Origin: an uncultured Ruminococcus sp. | Lineage (GTDB): Bacteria; Bacillota; Clostridia; Oscillospirales; Ruminococcaceae | DNA length: 64,000 nt | Direction of reading: 5' to 3' | NCBI GenBank assembly: GCA_945868475.1 | Contig: CAMBLM010000002.1 | Span: 124,001 to 188,000 of the forward strand | Shown: one piece after another, positions 32,736 to 42,004 of the stretch | Layout of the letters: each line of letters starts with the position of its first letter | Numbering within the stretch: the first letter of the stretch is position 1 | The notes under the pieces: generated by a model | Told to the model about the DNA's origin: nothing | Database searches by the model: none | Seen by the model: only the letters and a program-made list of their open reading frames with translations | Translations under genes and position numbers: made by a program

Positions 32736-35069
32736 TTATTCCTTGTTTTCATCATCATTCGAGGGTTCAAAGATAACATCATCGTCCGTTTCGGGAGCGG
32801 CGGGTTCGGCTTCGGCCGTAACGGTTTCATCTGCTTCTGAAGCCTCTTCGGTGTTCCCGTCAAGGCTGCCGATGTTATCGAAATCAAGCTCGCTGTCAAC
32901 AGCGGTCGTTTCGTCCGAATCGAAAACAGGGATATCAAGCTCGGGCGAAGCAGTCGGATCGTCTTCCGAAGCTGTTTCAACGGTTTCCTCGGGGACTTCG
33001 CTTTCGTCAAAATCGATCTTGAAGAAGTCGATCATATCGCGGAGGACTTCAGCCTGCTCGGACATATCGTTCGCAGCAGCGGAGCTTTGCTCAGCGGTCG
33101 AAGTCGTATTGTCAATTACGGCATTTACGCTGTTTACGCTGTTATAAATTTCTGAGATAAGGCTGTTCTGATGTTCTGCGCTTTCCGCAATGCTCTTGAC
33201 CTTTTCGTTGATCTCGGAAGCACCGAGGACGATCCTGTCGAGAGATTCGGCGGTGGTTTTCGCGATGGTAGTTCCGCGCTTGACATTTCGGAGCGAATCT
33301 TCGATAAGCTCGGAGGTCTGTTTTGCGGCATCTGCGCTCATATTTGCAAGGTTGCGGACTTCATCGGCCACAACTGCGAAGCCAAGTCCTGCATCGCCCG
33401 CTCTTGCGGCTTCGACAGCGGCATTGAGAGCGAGGATATTCGTCTGGAACGCGATATCATCAATAACGCGGATAATATCGGAGATCTGTGCGGACGACTT
33501 GGAGATATCCTCCATTGAGCTAAGCATCTTCGTCATTTCGTGGTTGCAGGAGTTGATCTGCTCCTCAATATTTGCGGCGAGGACTTCGGTATCCGAAGCG
33601 GATTTAACGGAATCGGAAATATGTCCTACGATGTTTTCCATACGGTTCGATACTTCGCTGACAGCCTCGGACTGACGTGCTGCGCCATCGCTCAAAAGCT
33701 GCGAACCCGATGCGACCTGCGAAGCACACATTGTAACGGTATTCGCGGATTCGCTGATCTTGCCGAATGTTTTTCTGAGCTGCGAAAGGATAGCGTTGAA
33801 GCTTTCCTTTATCTTGACGAAATCTCCGCGGAACTCTCCGTCCATTTCAAAGGCAAGGTTTCCCTCGGCGATCATGCCAAGTACTTCGGATATCTGTTCG
33901 ATATATGTACGAAGTGAAGCAACAGTTTGTGCGAGTGACTCGGAAAGGACGCCGACTTCGTTCTTCTGCCTGATAACAGGTGTATCGGCGGAAAGGTCGC
34001 CGTCCGAAAGTGCTTTAAGTCTTGCTGTAACGCCGATTATCGGGTTTACAACGCCGTTCATGATAATGAATGTGCAGATGAAAGCTGCAACTATAAGCAC
34101 AACGGAGAACACAATGATTACCGTTGTAGTTGTTTTGAGTGTGCCGTTGAAGTCGGCTTCAGGTCCGACAAGGATAAGCGACCAGTCGCTGCCCTCGATA
34201 GGAGCATACGCAACTCGGCTCTTTACACCGTTGACAACAATGCTTTCGCTGCCCGACTCGCCGCTCATTGCGAGTGACTGTATCTCTGCGATAGCTGCAT
34301 AGCTGCTGTCGGATTCCGCAAGGGTGTTATAGTTCACTGCGTTGACAACATTGTTGATGTCGTTTGAAGCGATCATCGTACCCTCGGAATTGATTATGTA
34401 AGCTGTGGAATTTTCGCTGAACTGAACGGAATTTACGATATCGGAAAGTATCTGTGCATCGTAGTAGGCAACGAGAACATAGCTTGTGATGCTTGATGTT
34501 CCCGAAACTGCAATGATAAATTCCGAGCCGCTGCCGTCCTCATACGGGATAGGTTCTGTGATAGCAATGCCCTTTGACTTTGCCGTCTGATAAACCTCAA
34601 GGTCTTTGAGTGCTTCTGCGCTTTTAGCGTCAAATCTGTCCGAGCCGATGAAGAAATCACCCATTTTGAACATCGCGAAATCCTTTACATCGAGCTTATA
34701 CTCATTAAACATATATTTGAGATAAGACGAAGCTCCCTTTGAAGCGCCGATATTGTCGCTGCAAAGTGTTTTCTGAAAAGCGGTATCGGTCTTGGTTTTG
34801 AGCATGGAAATTTTAACGCTTACGTCAGATGACGCCTCTGTTGTGATAGGCGTTATCATCTGATTAACGGTCGATTTTACACCTCTCGAAAGTGAAAAAT
34901 AGTTGACGAAAGCAAGCAGCAGAACGACAATGAGCGACATTACGCATACGAAGATAATGAGCTTTGTCTTGATGCTGTTGCGGTTCAGCTTAAAATAACT
35001 GAGGTCAAACTTCTTTTTAACCTTTATATCTGACATTTTCTTGTTTTTTTGTAATTTTGACTTTGCCAT
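32736..35069 (-). CDS. Methyl-accepting chemotaxis protein
   Basis: This 777-residue chemoreceptor has a short cytoplasmic N-terminus, membrane helix 1 (about 32-52, [18 protein letters not shown]), an extracytoplasmic double-Cache-like ligand domain, membrane helix 2 near 310-335 and a HAMP domain (about 335-390, [19 protein letters not shown]). The cytoplasmic signalling hairpin has the CheA/CheW contact tip [23 protein letters not shown] near 585. The last 80 residues are an acidic low-complexity tail with no CheR pentapeptide. ATG 35069 follows GGGAGGG; the track's longer start is rejected. No che or flagellar genes are in the window. Confidence 0.9.
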   Translation of the reverse strand: MAKSKLQKNKKMSDIKVKKKFDLSYFKLNRNSIKTKLIIFVCVMSLIVVLLLAFVNYFSLSRGVKSTVNQMITPITTEASSDVSVKISMLKTKTDTAFQKTLCSDNIGASKGASSYLKYMFNEYKLDVKDFAMFKMGDFFIGSDRFDAKSAEALKDLEVYQTAKSKGIAITEPIPYEDGSGSEFIIAVSGTSSITSYVLVAYYDAQILSDIVNSVQFSENSTAYIINSEGTMIASNDINNVVNAVNYNTLAESDSSYAAIAEIQSLAMSGESGSESIVVNGVKSRVAYAPIEGSDWSLILVGPEADFNGTLKTTTTVIIVFSVVLIVAAFICTFIIMNGVVNPIIGVTARLKALSDGDLSADTPVIRQKNEVGVLSESLAQTVASLRTYIEQISEVLGMIAEGNLAFEMDGEFRGDFVKIKESFNAILSQLRKTFGKISESANTVTMCASQVASGSQLLSDGAARQSEAVSEVSNRMENIVGHISDSVKSASDTEVLAANIEEQINSCNHEMTKMLSSMEDISKSSAQISDIIRVIDDIAFQTNILALNAAVEAARAGDAGLGFAVVADEVRNLANMSADAAKQTSELIEDSLRNVKRGTTIAKTTAESLDRIVLGASEINEKVKSIAESAEHQNSLISEIYNSVNSVNAVIDNTTSTAEQSSAAANDMSEQAEVLRDMIDFFKIDFDESEVPEETVETASEDDPTASPELDIPVFDSDETTAVDSELDFDNIGSLDGNTEEASEADETVTAEAEPAAPETDDDVIFEPSNDDENKE

Positions 35070-35217
35070 ACCAAAACCCTCCCCATAGGGTGTACATTCT
35101 TTGTTTTTATTGTACCACTTTATAACACTCAATATATCAAATTTCTGTGAATTTTTACAATAAACAGTGCAATAAAAAAGGATTTTTATGTATTTCGCTT
35201 TACTGCAACAAAGCAAA

Positions 35218-35262
35218 AGAGCCGGACAGCTTTGAAAATAACTGTCCGGCTCTTAGTTTTTT
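35218..35262. terminator. Strong hairpin downstream of folT-type gene
   Basis: AGAGCCGGACAG..CTGTCCGGCTCT with TTTTGCTTT on the minus side and TAGTTTTTTT on the plus side. It lies about 125 bp past the folT stop in a 317-bp non-coding stretch. Confidence 0.7.
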
Positions 35263-35386
35263 TAGCAGAAATCCGTAAAATTTGTTATGCTTATCTCTTA
35301 TCGGAATGTGCACAAAAAATCAAGCGAAAGGTTAAATATATGACTTTTGCGACGATTTTTGTCTGCACATTAATTAGAGATCAGCA

Positions 35387-35959
35387 TTAAGCTGCGGTCT
35401 TGTGTATCTTACCTGCAACTCGTTTGTATATTACCTGTACAGCAGGGAGAACAGCCGCACAGAGTATGCAGTAAACAACAGCCTGAAGCGATATCGCACT
35501 GAGTCTGATGAAGAACTGCTCTTTCGTGTTCGACATAAAGCCTGCCGACATAAGTATTGCCGTGTTGAGCAGAAGATTTATCACGAATGAATCGATGAGT
35601 CTTGCGACAACAGCCATAATGGCGAGTTTCTTGCCCTCTTTTTTGTAAAGACAAATACCGAATACAAGTCCCTCGAGTGCCGCTGTTACGGTGAGAAGCG
35701 GAAACGGTGCCTGACCGCTGACAAGACAGCCGATAAGGTCGCCTGCGACAGCTGCAAGCGTTGCAGGGATCGGTCCGAAGAACATTCCTACGACTGCGAG
35801 TGCGAAGAACGCAACGTTTATTTTGAGGAACGCGCCGACCTTGAACGAAAACATATCGAGAATGATGAAAAGTGCAGTCATAAGTCCTGCCATAGCAAGA
35901 CACTTAGCGCTTTTCAGCTCCTTTGCGGAGCTTGTGAAGACAGAAAAAAAGCCTTTCAT
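35387..35959 (-). CDS. folT: Folate ECF transporter S component
   Basis: This 190-residue membrane protein is the substrate-binding S subunit of an energy-coupling factor importer. It has about six hydrophobic segments: AMAGLMTALFIILDMF (about 22-37), then NVAFFALAVVGMFFGPIPATLAAVAGDLIGCLVSG with the Gly/Pro-rich ECF pattern. Folate specificity is supported by the tetrahydrofolate riboswitch directly upstream. ATG 35959 follows AAGGAGG, and the longer track start is rejected. The shared EcfA/T energising module is encoded elsewhere. Confidence 0.88.
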   Translation of the reverse strand: MKGFFSVFTSSAKELKSAKCLAMAGLMTALFIILDMFSFKVGAFLKINVAFFALAVVGMFFGPIPATLAAVAGDLIGCLVSGQAPFPLLTVTAALEGLVFGICLYKKEGKKLAIMAVVARLIDSFVINLLLNTAILMSAGFMSNTKEQFFIRLSAISLQAVVYCILCAAVLPAVQVIYKRVAGKIHKTAA

Positions 35960-36023
35960 TTTTACCTCCTTAAAATATTGCTGTTTGTGCATATCGGGAG
36001 GAATGAAAAGCTCCTGTTATGCA

Positions 36024-36129
36024 TTTCAGCGGGATGCAAGAACTGAACCGCAAGCCTTGAAAGCTTTTCGTTCCGCCGGCAACTCCCCGTCCGTCGGACA
36101 CTTGTACGCTCAGTTCTCTACTCTGTAAA
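36024..36129 (-). promoter_or_regulatory. Tetrahydrofolate (THF) riboswitch
   Basis: On the minus strand the region reads CAGAGTAGAGAACTGAGCG...GGTTCAGTTCTTGCATCCCGCTG. These are the conserved parts of the THF aptamer: GAGTAGA at the 5' side, a paired GAACTGA/TCAGTTC helix, and TTGCATCC at the 3' side, closed by CAG/CTG. It precedes the folT-type gene by 65 bp. A downstream TTCCTCC could pair with the gene's AAGGAGG, suggesting control of translation. Confidence 0.88.
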
Positions 36130-36363
36130 TGCGTATTTCTGCTATAAAAAGTTGATATATTTCATCAACAGCTATTATTGTATCACTTTTATGTGAAAAA
36201 GTCAAGGATTTTTTTACCGTAATACACGGTATTTCAACGATTAAATGTGAACTTTTGATGTGAATGTATTATGAATTGCTGTATTTACCGCAGGTGACGG
36301 GTCACTATCCCTTTTTTTGAACGGCATTGGTGACTGTGGGACGAGCGACACGTTCCTGCAATT

Positions 36364-36852
36364 TCACGCAATAAACTTTCTCGGTCGGAACGGCGTTTCG
36401 AGCGTTCTCTTTACCTTGAACCAGAAGCTTGTTTCAAATTCTATCGGCTGAACGAATATCGACCTTATTCCCGAAAGGTTCGCGCCGAGAATATCCGTAA
36501 ATATCTGGTCGCCGACAGCGCAGGTTTCTTTTCTTTTTACGCCAAGCCGTTTCATTGCCTCTTTCATTCCCTTTGGGAGCGGTTTTCTGCCCTCGGGAAC
36601 AAAGTCAAGCCCCAATCTTTCGGCAAACGGTGCTACCCTCGGAGGGTGATTGTTCGACACAATGATGAGCTTTATCCCCTCGCCTTTTACGGCGGCAAGC
36701 CACTCGTCTATGCCCTCTATCGGCGTGGGGTTATTATGCGTTGTGAGCGTATTGTCAACGTCGAGTATCACCGCTTTGACGCCCATTTCCGCCAGCGTTT
36801 GCGGCGGTATATTCAGTATGCTTTTATATGCTTTGGTCGGTCTGAACAGCAT
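36364..36852 (-). CDS. yqeG: YqeG family HAD-IIIA phosphatase
   Basis: The 162-residue phosphatase shows the HAD motif I DVDNTLTTH (residues 31-39), motif II IIVSNNH (about 63-69) and motif III with GDQIFTDILGANLSG (about 118-132). In Firmicutes yqeG heads a conserved set including yqeH, yqeK, nadD and rsfS; here yqeK, nadD and rsfS lie upstream beyond leuS. The exact substrate is unsettled. AGGAGAGG precedes the ATG, and MITE copy C abuts this ribosome site. Confidence 0.88.
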   Translation of the reverse strand: MLFRPTKAYKSILNIPPQTLAEMGVKAVILDVDNTLTTHNNPTPIEGIDEWLAAVKGEGIKLIIVSNNHPPRVAPFAERLGLDFVPEGRKPLPKGMKEAMKRLGVKRKETCAVGDQIFTDILGANLSGIRSIFVQPIEFETSFWFKVKRTLETPFRPRKFIA

Positions 36853-36866
36853 TTTTTCCTCTCCTG

Positions 36867-37022
36867 ATACTAAACACCAATAAAACTATAGACAAAAAAT
36901 CTGCGTCAAAACTATATAAAACAGTTTTCAACATCAAGCTGTTTTCAACATCAAGCTGTTTTCAACAGCTGCGGGATTTTGCTTGATTTTTTGTACACAT
37001 TCCAATTAGATATTAGCATAAA
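36867..37022. mobile_element. Decayed MITE copy C with internal 17-bp tandem repeat
   Basis: The left end ATACTAAACACCAATAAAA is identical to copies A and B. The core keeps ACAAAAAATCTGCG and GCTTGATTTTTT, but the right terminal repeat is degenerate (ATTAGATATTAGCATA). An extra stretch holds CTGTTTTCAACATCAAG repeated about 2.5 times. The element lies between rpsU and yqeG. Confidence 0.65.
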
Positions 37023-37024
37023 AT

Positions 37025-37059
37025 AAGAACGGCGACAGTTTGACCCTGCCGCCGTTCTT
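37025..37059 (-). terminator. Terminator after rpsU
   Basis: AAGAACGGCG..CGCCGTTCTT followed by ATTTTATG on the minus strand, 19 bp past the rpsU stop. Confidence 0.8.
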
Positions 37060-37077
37060 GACTAAAGCGATAAATTA

Positions 37078-37251
37078 TTAATATTTACGCTTACGAGCAG
37101 CTTCGGACTTCTTCTTACGCTTTACCGAAGGCTTCTCATAGTGTTCTCTTTTACGAACTTCAGCGATAACGCCGTCCTTTGCGCAACTTCTCTTAAAACG
37201 CTTAAGAGCAGTTTCCAAAGATTCGTTCTTACCAACACGAATTTCTGCCAA
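37078..37251 (-). CDS. rpsU: 30S ribosomal protein bS21
   Basis: Too short for the ORF track (57 residues). The sequence begins [20 protein letters not shown] and ends in a basic [14 protein letters not shown] tail, matching bS21 end to end. The start is TTG, seven bases after GGGAGGG; no in-frame ATG is available. bS21 helps mRNA binding during initiation on the 30S subunit. A terminator follows directly. Confidence 0.93.
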   Translation of the reverse strand: MAEIRVGKNESLETALKRFKRSCAKDGVIAEVRKREHYEKPSVKRKKKSEAARKRKY

Positions 37252-37399
37252 TTTTATTCCCTCCCTTTGCCGCTCAGGCAGAGGATGATATAAGATATAA
37301 CTACATTATTATACAATATAAATCCCGAATTGTCAAGGGTTATCCGAAAAATCCTGCACAAATTTGACGAGATTTTTTGTAAACAATGAGCTAAAATGC

Positions 37400-39808
37400 T
37401 TACTTTGCAACGATATTTACAAGTCTGCCCTTAACGTAGATCTCCTTGACGATATTCTTGCCGTCAATTGCAGCCTTAACATCGGCATTTTCCTTTGCGA
37501 GCGCAAGAACTTCGTCCTGCTCTGCATTTGTCGGGATCATGAGTTTTGCCTTTACCTTGCCGTTGATCTGGACTGCGATCTCGATCTCATCGTCAACGCA
37601 GAGAGCATCGTCATATTCTGCCCACTTCTGTTCGCTCAAAATTTCACCAAAGAGCTTCTGATACATTTCCTCGGTCATGTGGGGAGCGAACGGATTGAGA
37701 ATGATAAGGAACGATTTGAGTTCAGCCTTGTTGATGCTGCCGATCTCGTATATCTTGTTTACGAAGCTCATCATTGCCGCAACAGCGGTGTTGAACTTCA
37801 TCTTTTCGATATCCTCGGATACCTTTTTAATGGTCTTGTGCATGATCGAAACCATTTCGGGACGGTATTCATCGCCGTCAACGACCATATCCTGAAGATT
37901 CCAGATCCTGTCGAGGAATCTCTTGCAGCCCATCATGCTCTTCTCGCTCCAGGGAGCAGCCTGCTCATAGTCACCCATAAAGAGGACATAGGTACGGAGA
38001 ACATCTGCACCGAGCTTATCGATAACGTCGTTAGGGTCAACTGTATTTCCTCTCGACTTGCTCATCTTTTCGCCGTCTTCACCGAGGATAAGACCCTGAG
38101 CGGTTCTCTTTGCGTAAGGCTCATCGCAGGGAACTTCGCCGATGTCATAGAGGAATCTGTGCCAGAAACGGGAGTAGATCATGTGACGTGTAACATGTTC
38201 CATACCGCCGTTGTACCAGTCAACAGGCATCCAGTATTCAAGCGCTTCCTTTGAGGCGAACGCATTGTCATTGTTCGGGTCGCAGTAGCGGAGGAAGTAC
38301 CATGAAGAACCTGCCCACTGAGGCATTGTATCGGTTTCACGCTTTGCATCGCCGCCGCACTTAGGACACTTGCAGTTTACGAAAGAATCGATCTTCGCAA
38401 GAGGAGATTCGCCGTCCGTTCCCGGTGCGAAATTCTCTACCGGAGGGAGCTTTAACGGAAGCTCGTCATAAGGAACGGCAACATCGCCGCACTTAGGACA
38501 ATGTACTATCGGGATAGGTTCGCCCCAGTAACGCTGACGGTTGAATGCCCAGTCCTTCATCTTGTACTGAACGCCCTTTTCGCCGACGCCCTTTTCTGCG
38601 AGGATCTCGAGCATCTTTGCGATAGTGTCTTTCTTGTTTGTAAGGCCGTTAAGTACGCCCGAATTTATCATTTCGCCCTCGCCTGTATAGGCTTCCTTTT
38701 CAACATCGCCGCCCTTGATAACAGGGATAATGTCGATGCCGAACTTCTTTGCGAAATCGTAGTCACGGGTATCATGTGCAGGAACAGCCATAATTGCGCC
38801 TGTGCCGTAGCCCATCATTACATAGTCGGAAATATATACGGGAATTTCCTTTTCCGTGATAGGATTGATCGCTGTAAGTCCCTCGATCTTAACGCCCGTC
38901 TTGTCCTTTACAAGCTGTGTACGCTCGAATTCGGACTTCTTTGCGCACTCTGCCTTGTAAGCGTCGAGGTCGGCAATATTGCTTATCTCGTCACGATACT
39001 TTTCGATGATCGGGTGTTCGGGGGCAATTACCATAAAGGTTACGCCGTAAAGGGTGTCGGGACGTGTTGTATAAATGCGGAGAGTTTCGTCCTTGCCCTT
39101 GATCCTGAAGTTTACGAATGCGCCCGTTGACTTGCCTATCCAGTTTTCCTGCTGGAGTCTGATGTTAGGGAGATAGTCAACCTCGTCAAGGCCCTGAAGG
39201 AGCTTGTCTGCGTATTCGGTAATACGGAGATACCAGACTTCCTTTTTCTTCTGAACAACGTCGCTGTGGCAGATATCGCACTTGCCGCCCTGCGAATCTT
39301 CATTGGAGAGGACTACCTTACAGCTTGGGCAGTAGTTTACAAGGGTAGTATCTCTGAAAACAAGACCCTTTTCAAACATTTTAAGGAATATCCACTGCGT
39401 CCACTTGTAGTAGTTTTCGTCTGTGGTATCGATAACTCTTGACCAGTCGAACGAGAATCCGACCTTTTTGAGCTGATTTGTGAACTTCTTTATATTGTTG
39501 TCGGTAATGATACGGGGGTGAACTCCGTCCTTGATAGCGGTGTTCTCGGTAGGAAGTCCATATGCGTCAAAACCGATCGGGAAGAGTACGTTGTAGCCCT
39601 GAAGGCGGCGTTTTCTCGAAACGACTTCAAGTCCCGAATAAGCCTTGATATGACCAACATGCATACCGTGACCCGATGGATACGGGAACTCAACAAGTCC
39701 GTAGAACTTTGGCTTTTTGCTGCCCGTTTCAGCCTTGAAGCAGTCATGCTCCTCCCAGTATTTCTGCCACTTCTGTTCGGAAGCGGCGAAGTCATAGCGT
39801 TCTGCCAT
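37400..39808 (-). CDS. leuS: Leucyl-tRNA synthetase
   Basis: LeuRS charges tRNA-Leu. The 802-residue class I enzyme has the HIGH-like motif PYPSGHGMHVGH (about 42-53), an editing CP1 domain with TTRPDTLYGVTF (about 233), two zinc-ribbon-like segments (CPSCKVVLS, CPKCGG) and KMSKSRGNT (about 580). The length is standard for bacteria. It is 24 bp downstream of rsfS, so it probably belongs to the yhbY-nadD-yqeK-rsfS transcript. No T-box fits the gap. A long plus-strand ORF opposite its C-terminal third is a shadow. Confidence 0.96.
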   Translation of the reverse strand: MAERYDFAASEQKWQKYWEEHDCFKAETGSKKPKFYGLVEFPYPSGHGMHVGHIKAYSGLEVVSRKRRLQGYNVLFPIGFDAYGLPTENTAIKDGVHPRIITDNNIKKFTNQLKKVGFSFDWSRVIDTTDENYYKWTQWIFLKMFEKGLVFRDTTLVNYCPSCKVVLSNEDSQGGKCDICHSDVVQKKKEVWYLRITEYADKLLQGLDEVDYLPNIRLQQENWIGKSTGAFVNFRIKGKDETLRIYTTRPDTLYGVTFMVIAPEHPIIEKYRDEISNIADLDAYKAECAKKSEFERTQLVKDKTGVKIEGLTAINPITEKEIPVYISDYVMMGYGTGAIMAVPAHDTRDYDFAKKFGIDIIPVIKGGDVEKEAYTGEGEMINSGVLNGLTNKKDTIAKMLEILAEKGVGEKGVQYKMKDWAFNRQRYWGEPIPIVHCPKCGDVAVPYDELPLKLPPVENFAPGTDGESPLAKIDSFVNCKCPKCGGDAKRETDTMPQWAGSSWYFLRYCDPNNDNAFASKEALEYWMPVDWYNGGMEHVTRHMIYSRFWHRFLYDIGEVPCDEPYAKRTAQGLILGEDGEKMSKSRGNTVDPNDVIDKLGADVLRTYVLFMGDYEQAAPWSEKSMMGCKRFLDRIWNLQDMVVDGDEYRPEMVSIMHKTIKKVSEDIEKMKFNTAVAAMMSFVNKIYEIGSINKAELKSFLIILNPFAPHMTEEMYQKLFGEILSEQKWAEYDDALCVDDEIEIAVQINGKVKAKLMIPTNAEQDEVLALAKENADVKAAIDGKNIVKEIYVKGRLVNIVAK

Positions 39809-39832
39809 TTATATCAATCCTTTTCATAAAAA

Positions 39833-40195
39833 TTACTTTATCCAAGCGGAAATGTCAACTTCTTCGCCGTCTGCCCAAAGTCTTTCAAGGTTGTAGAATT
39901 CTCTCTGATCCCTTGAAAAAACATGGATGATGATATCCGAGTAATCGAGGACGATCCAGTTTGAACCATTGTTGCCCTGAACGCTGTGCGGCTGAACGCC
40001 CTGCTCGCTGAGTCTGAAGTCAACTTCGTCGGCAAGTGCCCTCGTCTGAGTGGAGCTTGTGCCGTCCGCGATAACGAAATAGTCGGCAAGAATGGAAATA
40101 TCCTTTATTTTTATTACCTTTATATCTTCGGCCTTTTTGCTGTCAAGCGCCTTAACGGCGATCTCAAGTATCTGCTGCTGTGTAAGCTCTGCCAT
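39833..40195 (-). CDS. rsfS: Ribosomal silencing factor RsfS
   Basis: RsfS binds uL14 and blocks subunit joining when nutrients are scarce. The 120-residue product has the typical VKALDSKKAEDIKVIKIKDISILADYFVI start and the ending DIIIHVFSRDQREFYNLERLWADG. ATG 40195 follows GGAGG; the longer track start overlaps yqeK and is rejected. Its ATG is one base from the yqeK stop, indicating translational coupling. Confidence 0.95.
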   Translation of the reverse strand: MAELTQQQILEIAVKALDSKKAEDIKVIKIKDISILADYFVIADGTSSTQTRALADEVDFRLSEQGVQPHSVQGNNGSNWIVLDYSDIIIHVFSRDQREFYNLERLWADGEEVDISAWIK

Positions 40196-40196
40196 C

Positions 40197-40781
40197 TTAT
40201 TCCTCCGTTTTTTTGCAAATTTCCGTATAGTAATTGTAAGCTTCAAGCGTTTGTGTCGGGATAAGCGAACCCTTTTCCATGACCTCGCTTATCGAGTGCT
40301 TTACAGCTTCGAGTATTGACTTTTTGATATCGGCGAAAGCAAGCTTTCGGAACTTTTCAACGTCCTTGAAGCTTCGTTCGACCGAAACAAGGTCAGCCAT
40401 ATAGACTATCTCTTCAAGCTCGCTCATTGCCGCTCTGCCCGTTGTGTGGTAGCGTATGGAATTGAGAAAATCCTCGCTCGTGAAGCCGAACACTGTTTCG
40501 GCGTAGTATGCTCCTGCGACTGCATGGTAGAGTGCAGGCGTTTTCAGCTCCGCTTCGCAGACATTTCGGCGGGATTTCTTAACCATTGCAAGCTGTTCTG
40601 CCTGCGGAAGCTCCTTGCAGCAGTCGTGAACAAGACCTGCTGTGTAAGCTTCGTTCGGGTCTTTGTAGCCATGCGCCTCGGCAAGCTTTTTTGCCATATC
40701 GGCAACATTCATACTGTGCGTAAAGCGTTTTTTTGAAAGTCTAATGCTTAAAATATCGGTAAGCTCCGCATCGGAATACAT
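40197..40781 (-). CDS. yqeK: YqeK HD-domain diadenosine tetraphosphatase
   Basis: YqeK is an HD-domain, metal-dependent enzyme that splits Ap4A symmetrically. The 194-residue product shows KKRFTHSMNVADMAKKLAE (first His) and the HD pair in AGLVHDCCKEL (about 49-52). The C-terminal part contains IRYHTTG and EEIVYMADLVS (fourth-ligand region). It lies four bases after nadD and one base before rsfS, the usual Firmicutes cluster. Confidence 0.92.
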   Translation of the reverse strand: MYSDAELTDILSIRLSKKRFTHSMNVADMAKKLAEAHGYKDPNEAYTAGLVHDCCKELPQAEQLAMVKKSRRNVCEAELKTPALYHAVAGAYYAETVFGFTSEDFLNSIRYHTTGRAAMSELEEIVYMADLVSVERSFKDVEKFRKLAFADIKKSILEAVKHSISEVMEKGSLIPTQTLEAYNYYTEICKKTEE

Positions 40782-40785
40782 TTTA

Positions 40786-41406
40786 TCAGTCCTTTATTCG
40801 TTCGTAAACACGATTTTCCTCTATATATTCTACTACATTTTTATCCATATAGCAAGATAAATCGCAATTTTTTATAATTTTTTCACGAATTTCCGATGAA
40901 GAAAGCTCGAAAGCCGAAATTTCCGTGACTATGACCTTTCCGAATCGTGAAAGCTGCGCGGCTTTTTCCCGAAGCCGTTCGATATCACTTCCGCCGTCCT
41001 CACGCGAAGCCGCAATGACCGTACACATTTTCAGAATGTCCTGCCATTGATGCCATTTATCGAACGAGAGCAGCATATCGCTCCCCATTATGAAGAAAAG
41101 CTCATCTTCGGGAAATTCTTCGCGGAAATGCTCGACCGTGTTCACGGAATAGCTCACCTCAGACTGCGACAGCTCCCAATCGCTGACCGTCACATACGGC
41201 AGCTTTGCAAATGCGAGCCTGCACATTCGGAGTCGGTCTTTTCCGTCCGCAACAAAGCCTGCGCTGTCCTTTTTGAACGGCGAAATGAATGTCGGAACGA
41301 CGTAAACACGGTCAAAGCCGTTCTTTTCCGCCGTTTCCTTAACAAGATTGACGTGACCGTTGTGGACCGGGTTAAAGCTGCCGCCGAATAACGCAATTCT
41401 GCTCAT
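40786..41406 (-). CDS. nadD: Nicotinate-nucleotide adenylyltransferase
   Basis: NadD makes deamido-NAD from nicotinate mononucleotide and ATP. The 206-residue protein has the nucleotidyltransferase motif GGSFNPVHNGHVNL (8-21) and the C-terminal ISAFELSSSEIREKI (IS-x4-SSSxIR type). The length is typical. The gene starts one base after yhbY stops and is coupled to yqeK. Confidence 0.94.
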   Translation of the reverse strand: MSRIALFGGSFNPVHNGHVNLVKETAEKNGFDRVYVVPTFISPFKKDSAGFVADGKDRLRMCRLAFAKLPYVTVSDWELSQSEVSYSVNTVEHFREEFPEDELFFIMGSDMLLSFDKWHQWQDILKMCTVIAASREDGGSDIERLREKAAQLSRFGKVIVTEISAFELSSSEIREKIIKNCDLSCYMDKNVVEYIEENRVYERIKD

Positions 41407-41407
41407 A

Positions 41408-41695
41408 TCAGAACTTTATCTTAGGGTTCTGCGGATTGCGCTTGAAAAGAACTATCTTGTTTCCGATGACCTGAACGACCTCGGACTTGGTCTTTTCGGC
41501 AAGCTCCGCAGCTGCCTCCGCAGGGGAAAGCATTGCGCCCTCGAGGACTTTCATCTTTATTATTTCTCTTGCTTTGAGTGCATCACTGACCTGAATAACG
41601 AGTGTGTCAACGATGCCGTTTTTGCCGACCTGCAAGATCGTATCTTCTGTGCTTGCGATACTTTTAAGTGCCGCTCTCTGTTTGCTTGTAAGCAT
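41408..41695 (-). CDS. yhbY: YhbY-type CRM-domain RNA-binding protein
   Basis: A 95-residue single CRM (YhbY) domain protein that associates with pre-50S particles. The sequence has LTSKQRAALKSIASTEDTILQVGKNGI, followed by VIQVSDALKAREIIKMKVLEG and the ending QVIGNKIVLFKRNPQNPKI. Strong agreement throughout. It is the first gene of the compact yhbY-nadD-yqeK-rsfS set in transcription order. Confidence 0.92.
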   Translation of the reverse strand: MLTSKQRAALKSIASTEDTILQVGKNGIVDTLVIQVSDALKAREIIKMKVLEGAMLSPAEAAAELAEKTKSEVVQVIGNKIVLFKRNPQNPKIKF

Positions 41696-41725
41696 ATTAA
41701 AAATTCCTTTCGTTTGATCAATGAA

Positions 41726-41974
41726 TTACATATTATAAGTTATCGTTGCGGAGATCAGCAATGTCATTGCGATTGAAGAAAACACATAAGTCCCGCCGAT
41801 AACACCGAATATTATACCGCAGTTTTTCAGCAGCTTTTTCTTTTCCGTTTCTTCGGGACTGCACTTTTTTGCTTTCACAAGGAACACGATACAGCATACT
41901 ATTGTGGCGGCAGGAACACCGTACAAAACAATTATGCTGAAAATATTTATCAATACTCCCATCAATGTCATCAT
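41726..41974 (-). CDS. Small two-helix membrane protein
   Basis: A protein of about 82 residues with two hydrophobic segments: a first one (ILINIFSIIVLYGVPAATIVCCIVFLVK) followed by a charged cytoplasmic-type loop (AKKCSPEETEKKKLLKN), and a second (IIFGVIGGTYVFSSIAMTLLISATI). I recognise no family. ATG 41974 is seven bases from AAAAGGAG; the earlier ATG touches it and is unlikely. A frameshifted relative lies immediately upstream (42005-42266), so this is one half of a tandem duplication placed between rdgB and yhbY. Confidence 0.6.
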   Translation of the reverse strand: MMTLMGVLINIFSIIVLYGVPAATIVCCIVFLVKAKKCSPEETEKKKLLKNCGIIFGVIGGTYVFSSIAMTLLISATITYNM

Positions 41975-42004
41975 AGTCATTCTCCTTTTATTAATTTCTA
42001 TATT

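Noticed and set aside
36922-36975. Short tandem repeat considered as a CRISPR array
   Set aside because: The units are directly adjacent with no unique spacers, and there are no cas genes.
37364-38254. Plus-strand ORF of 296 aa opposite the end of leuS
   Set aside because: Antisense shadow; its Cys/Phe/Val-rich sequence is typical of reversed leuS codons.
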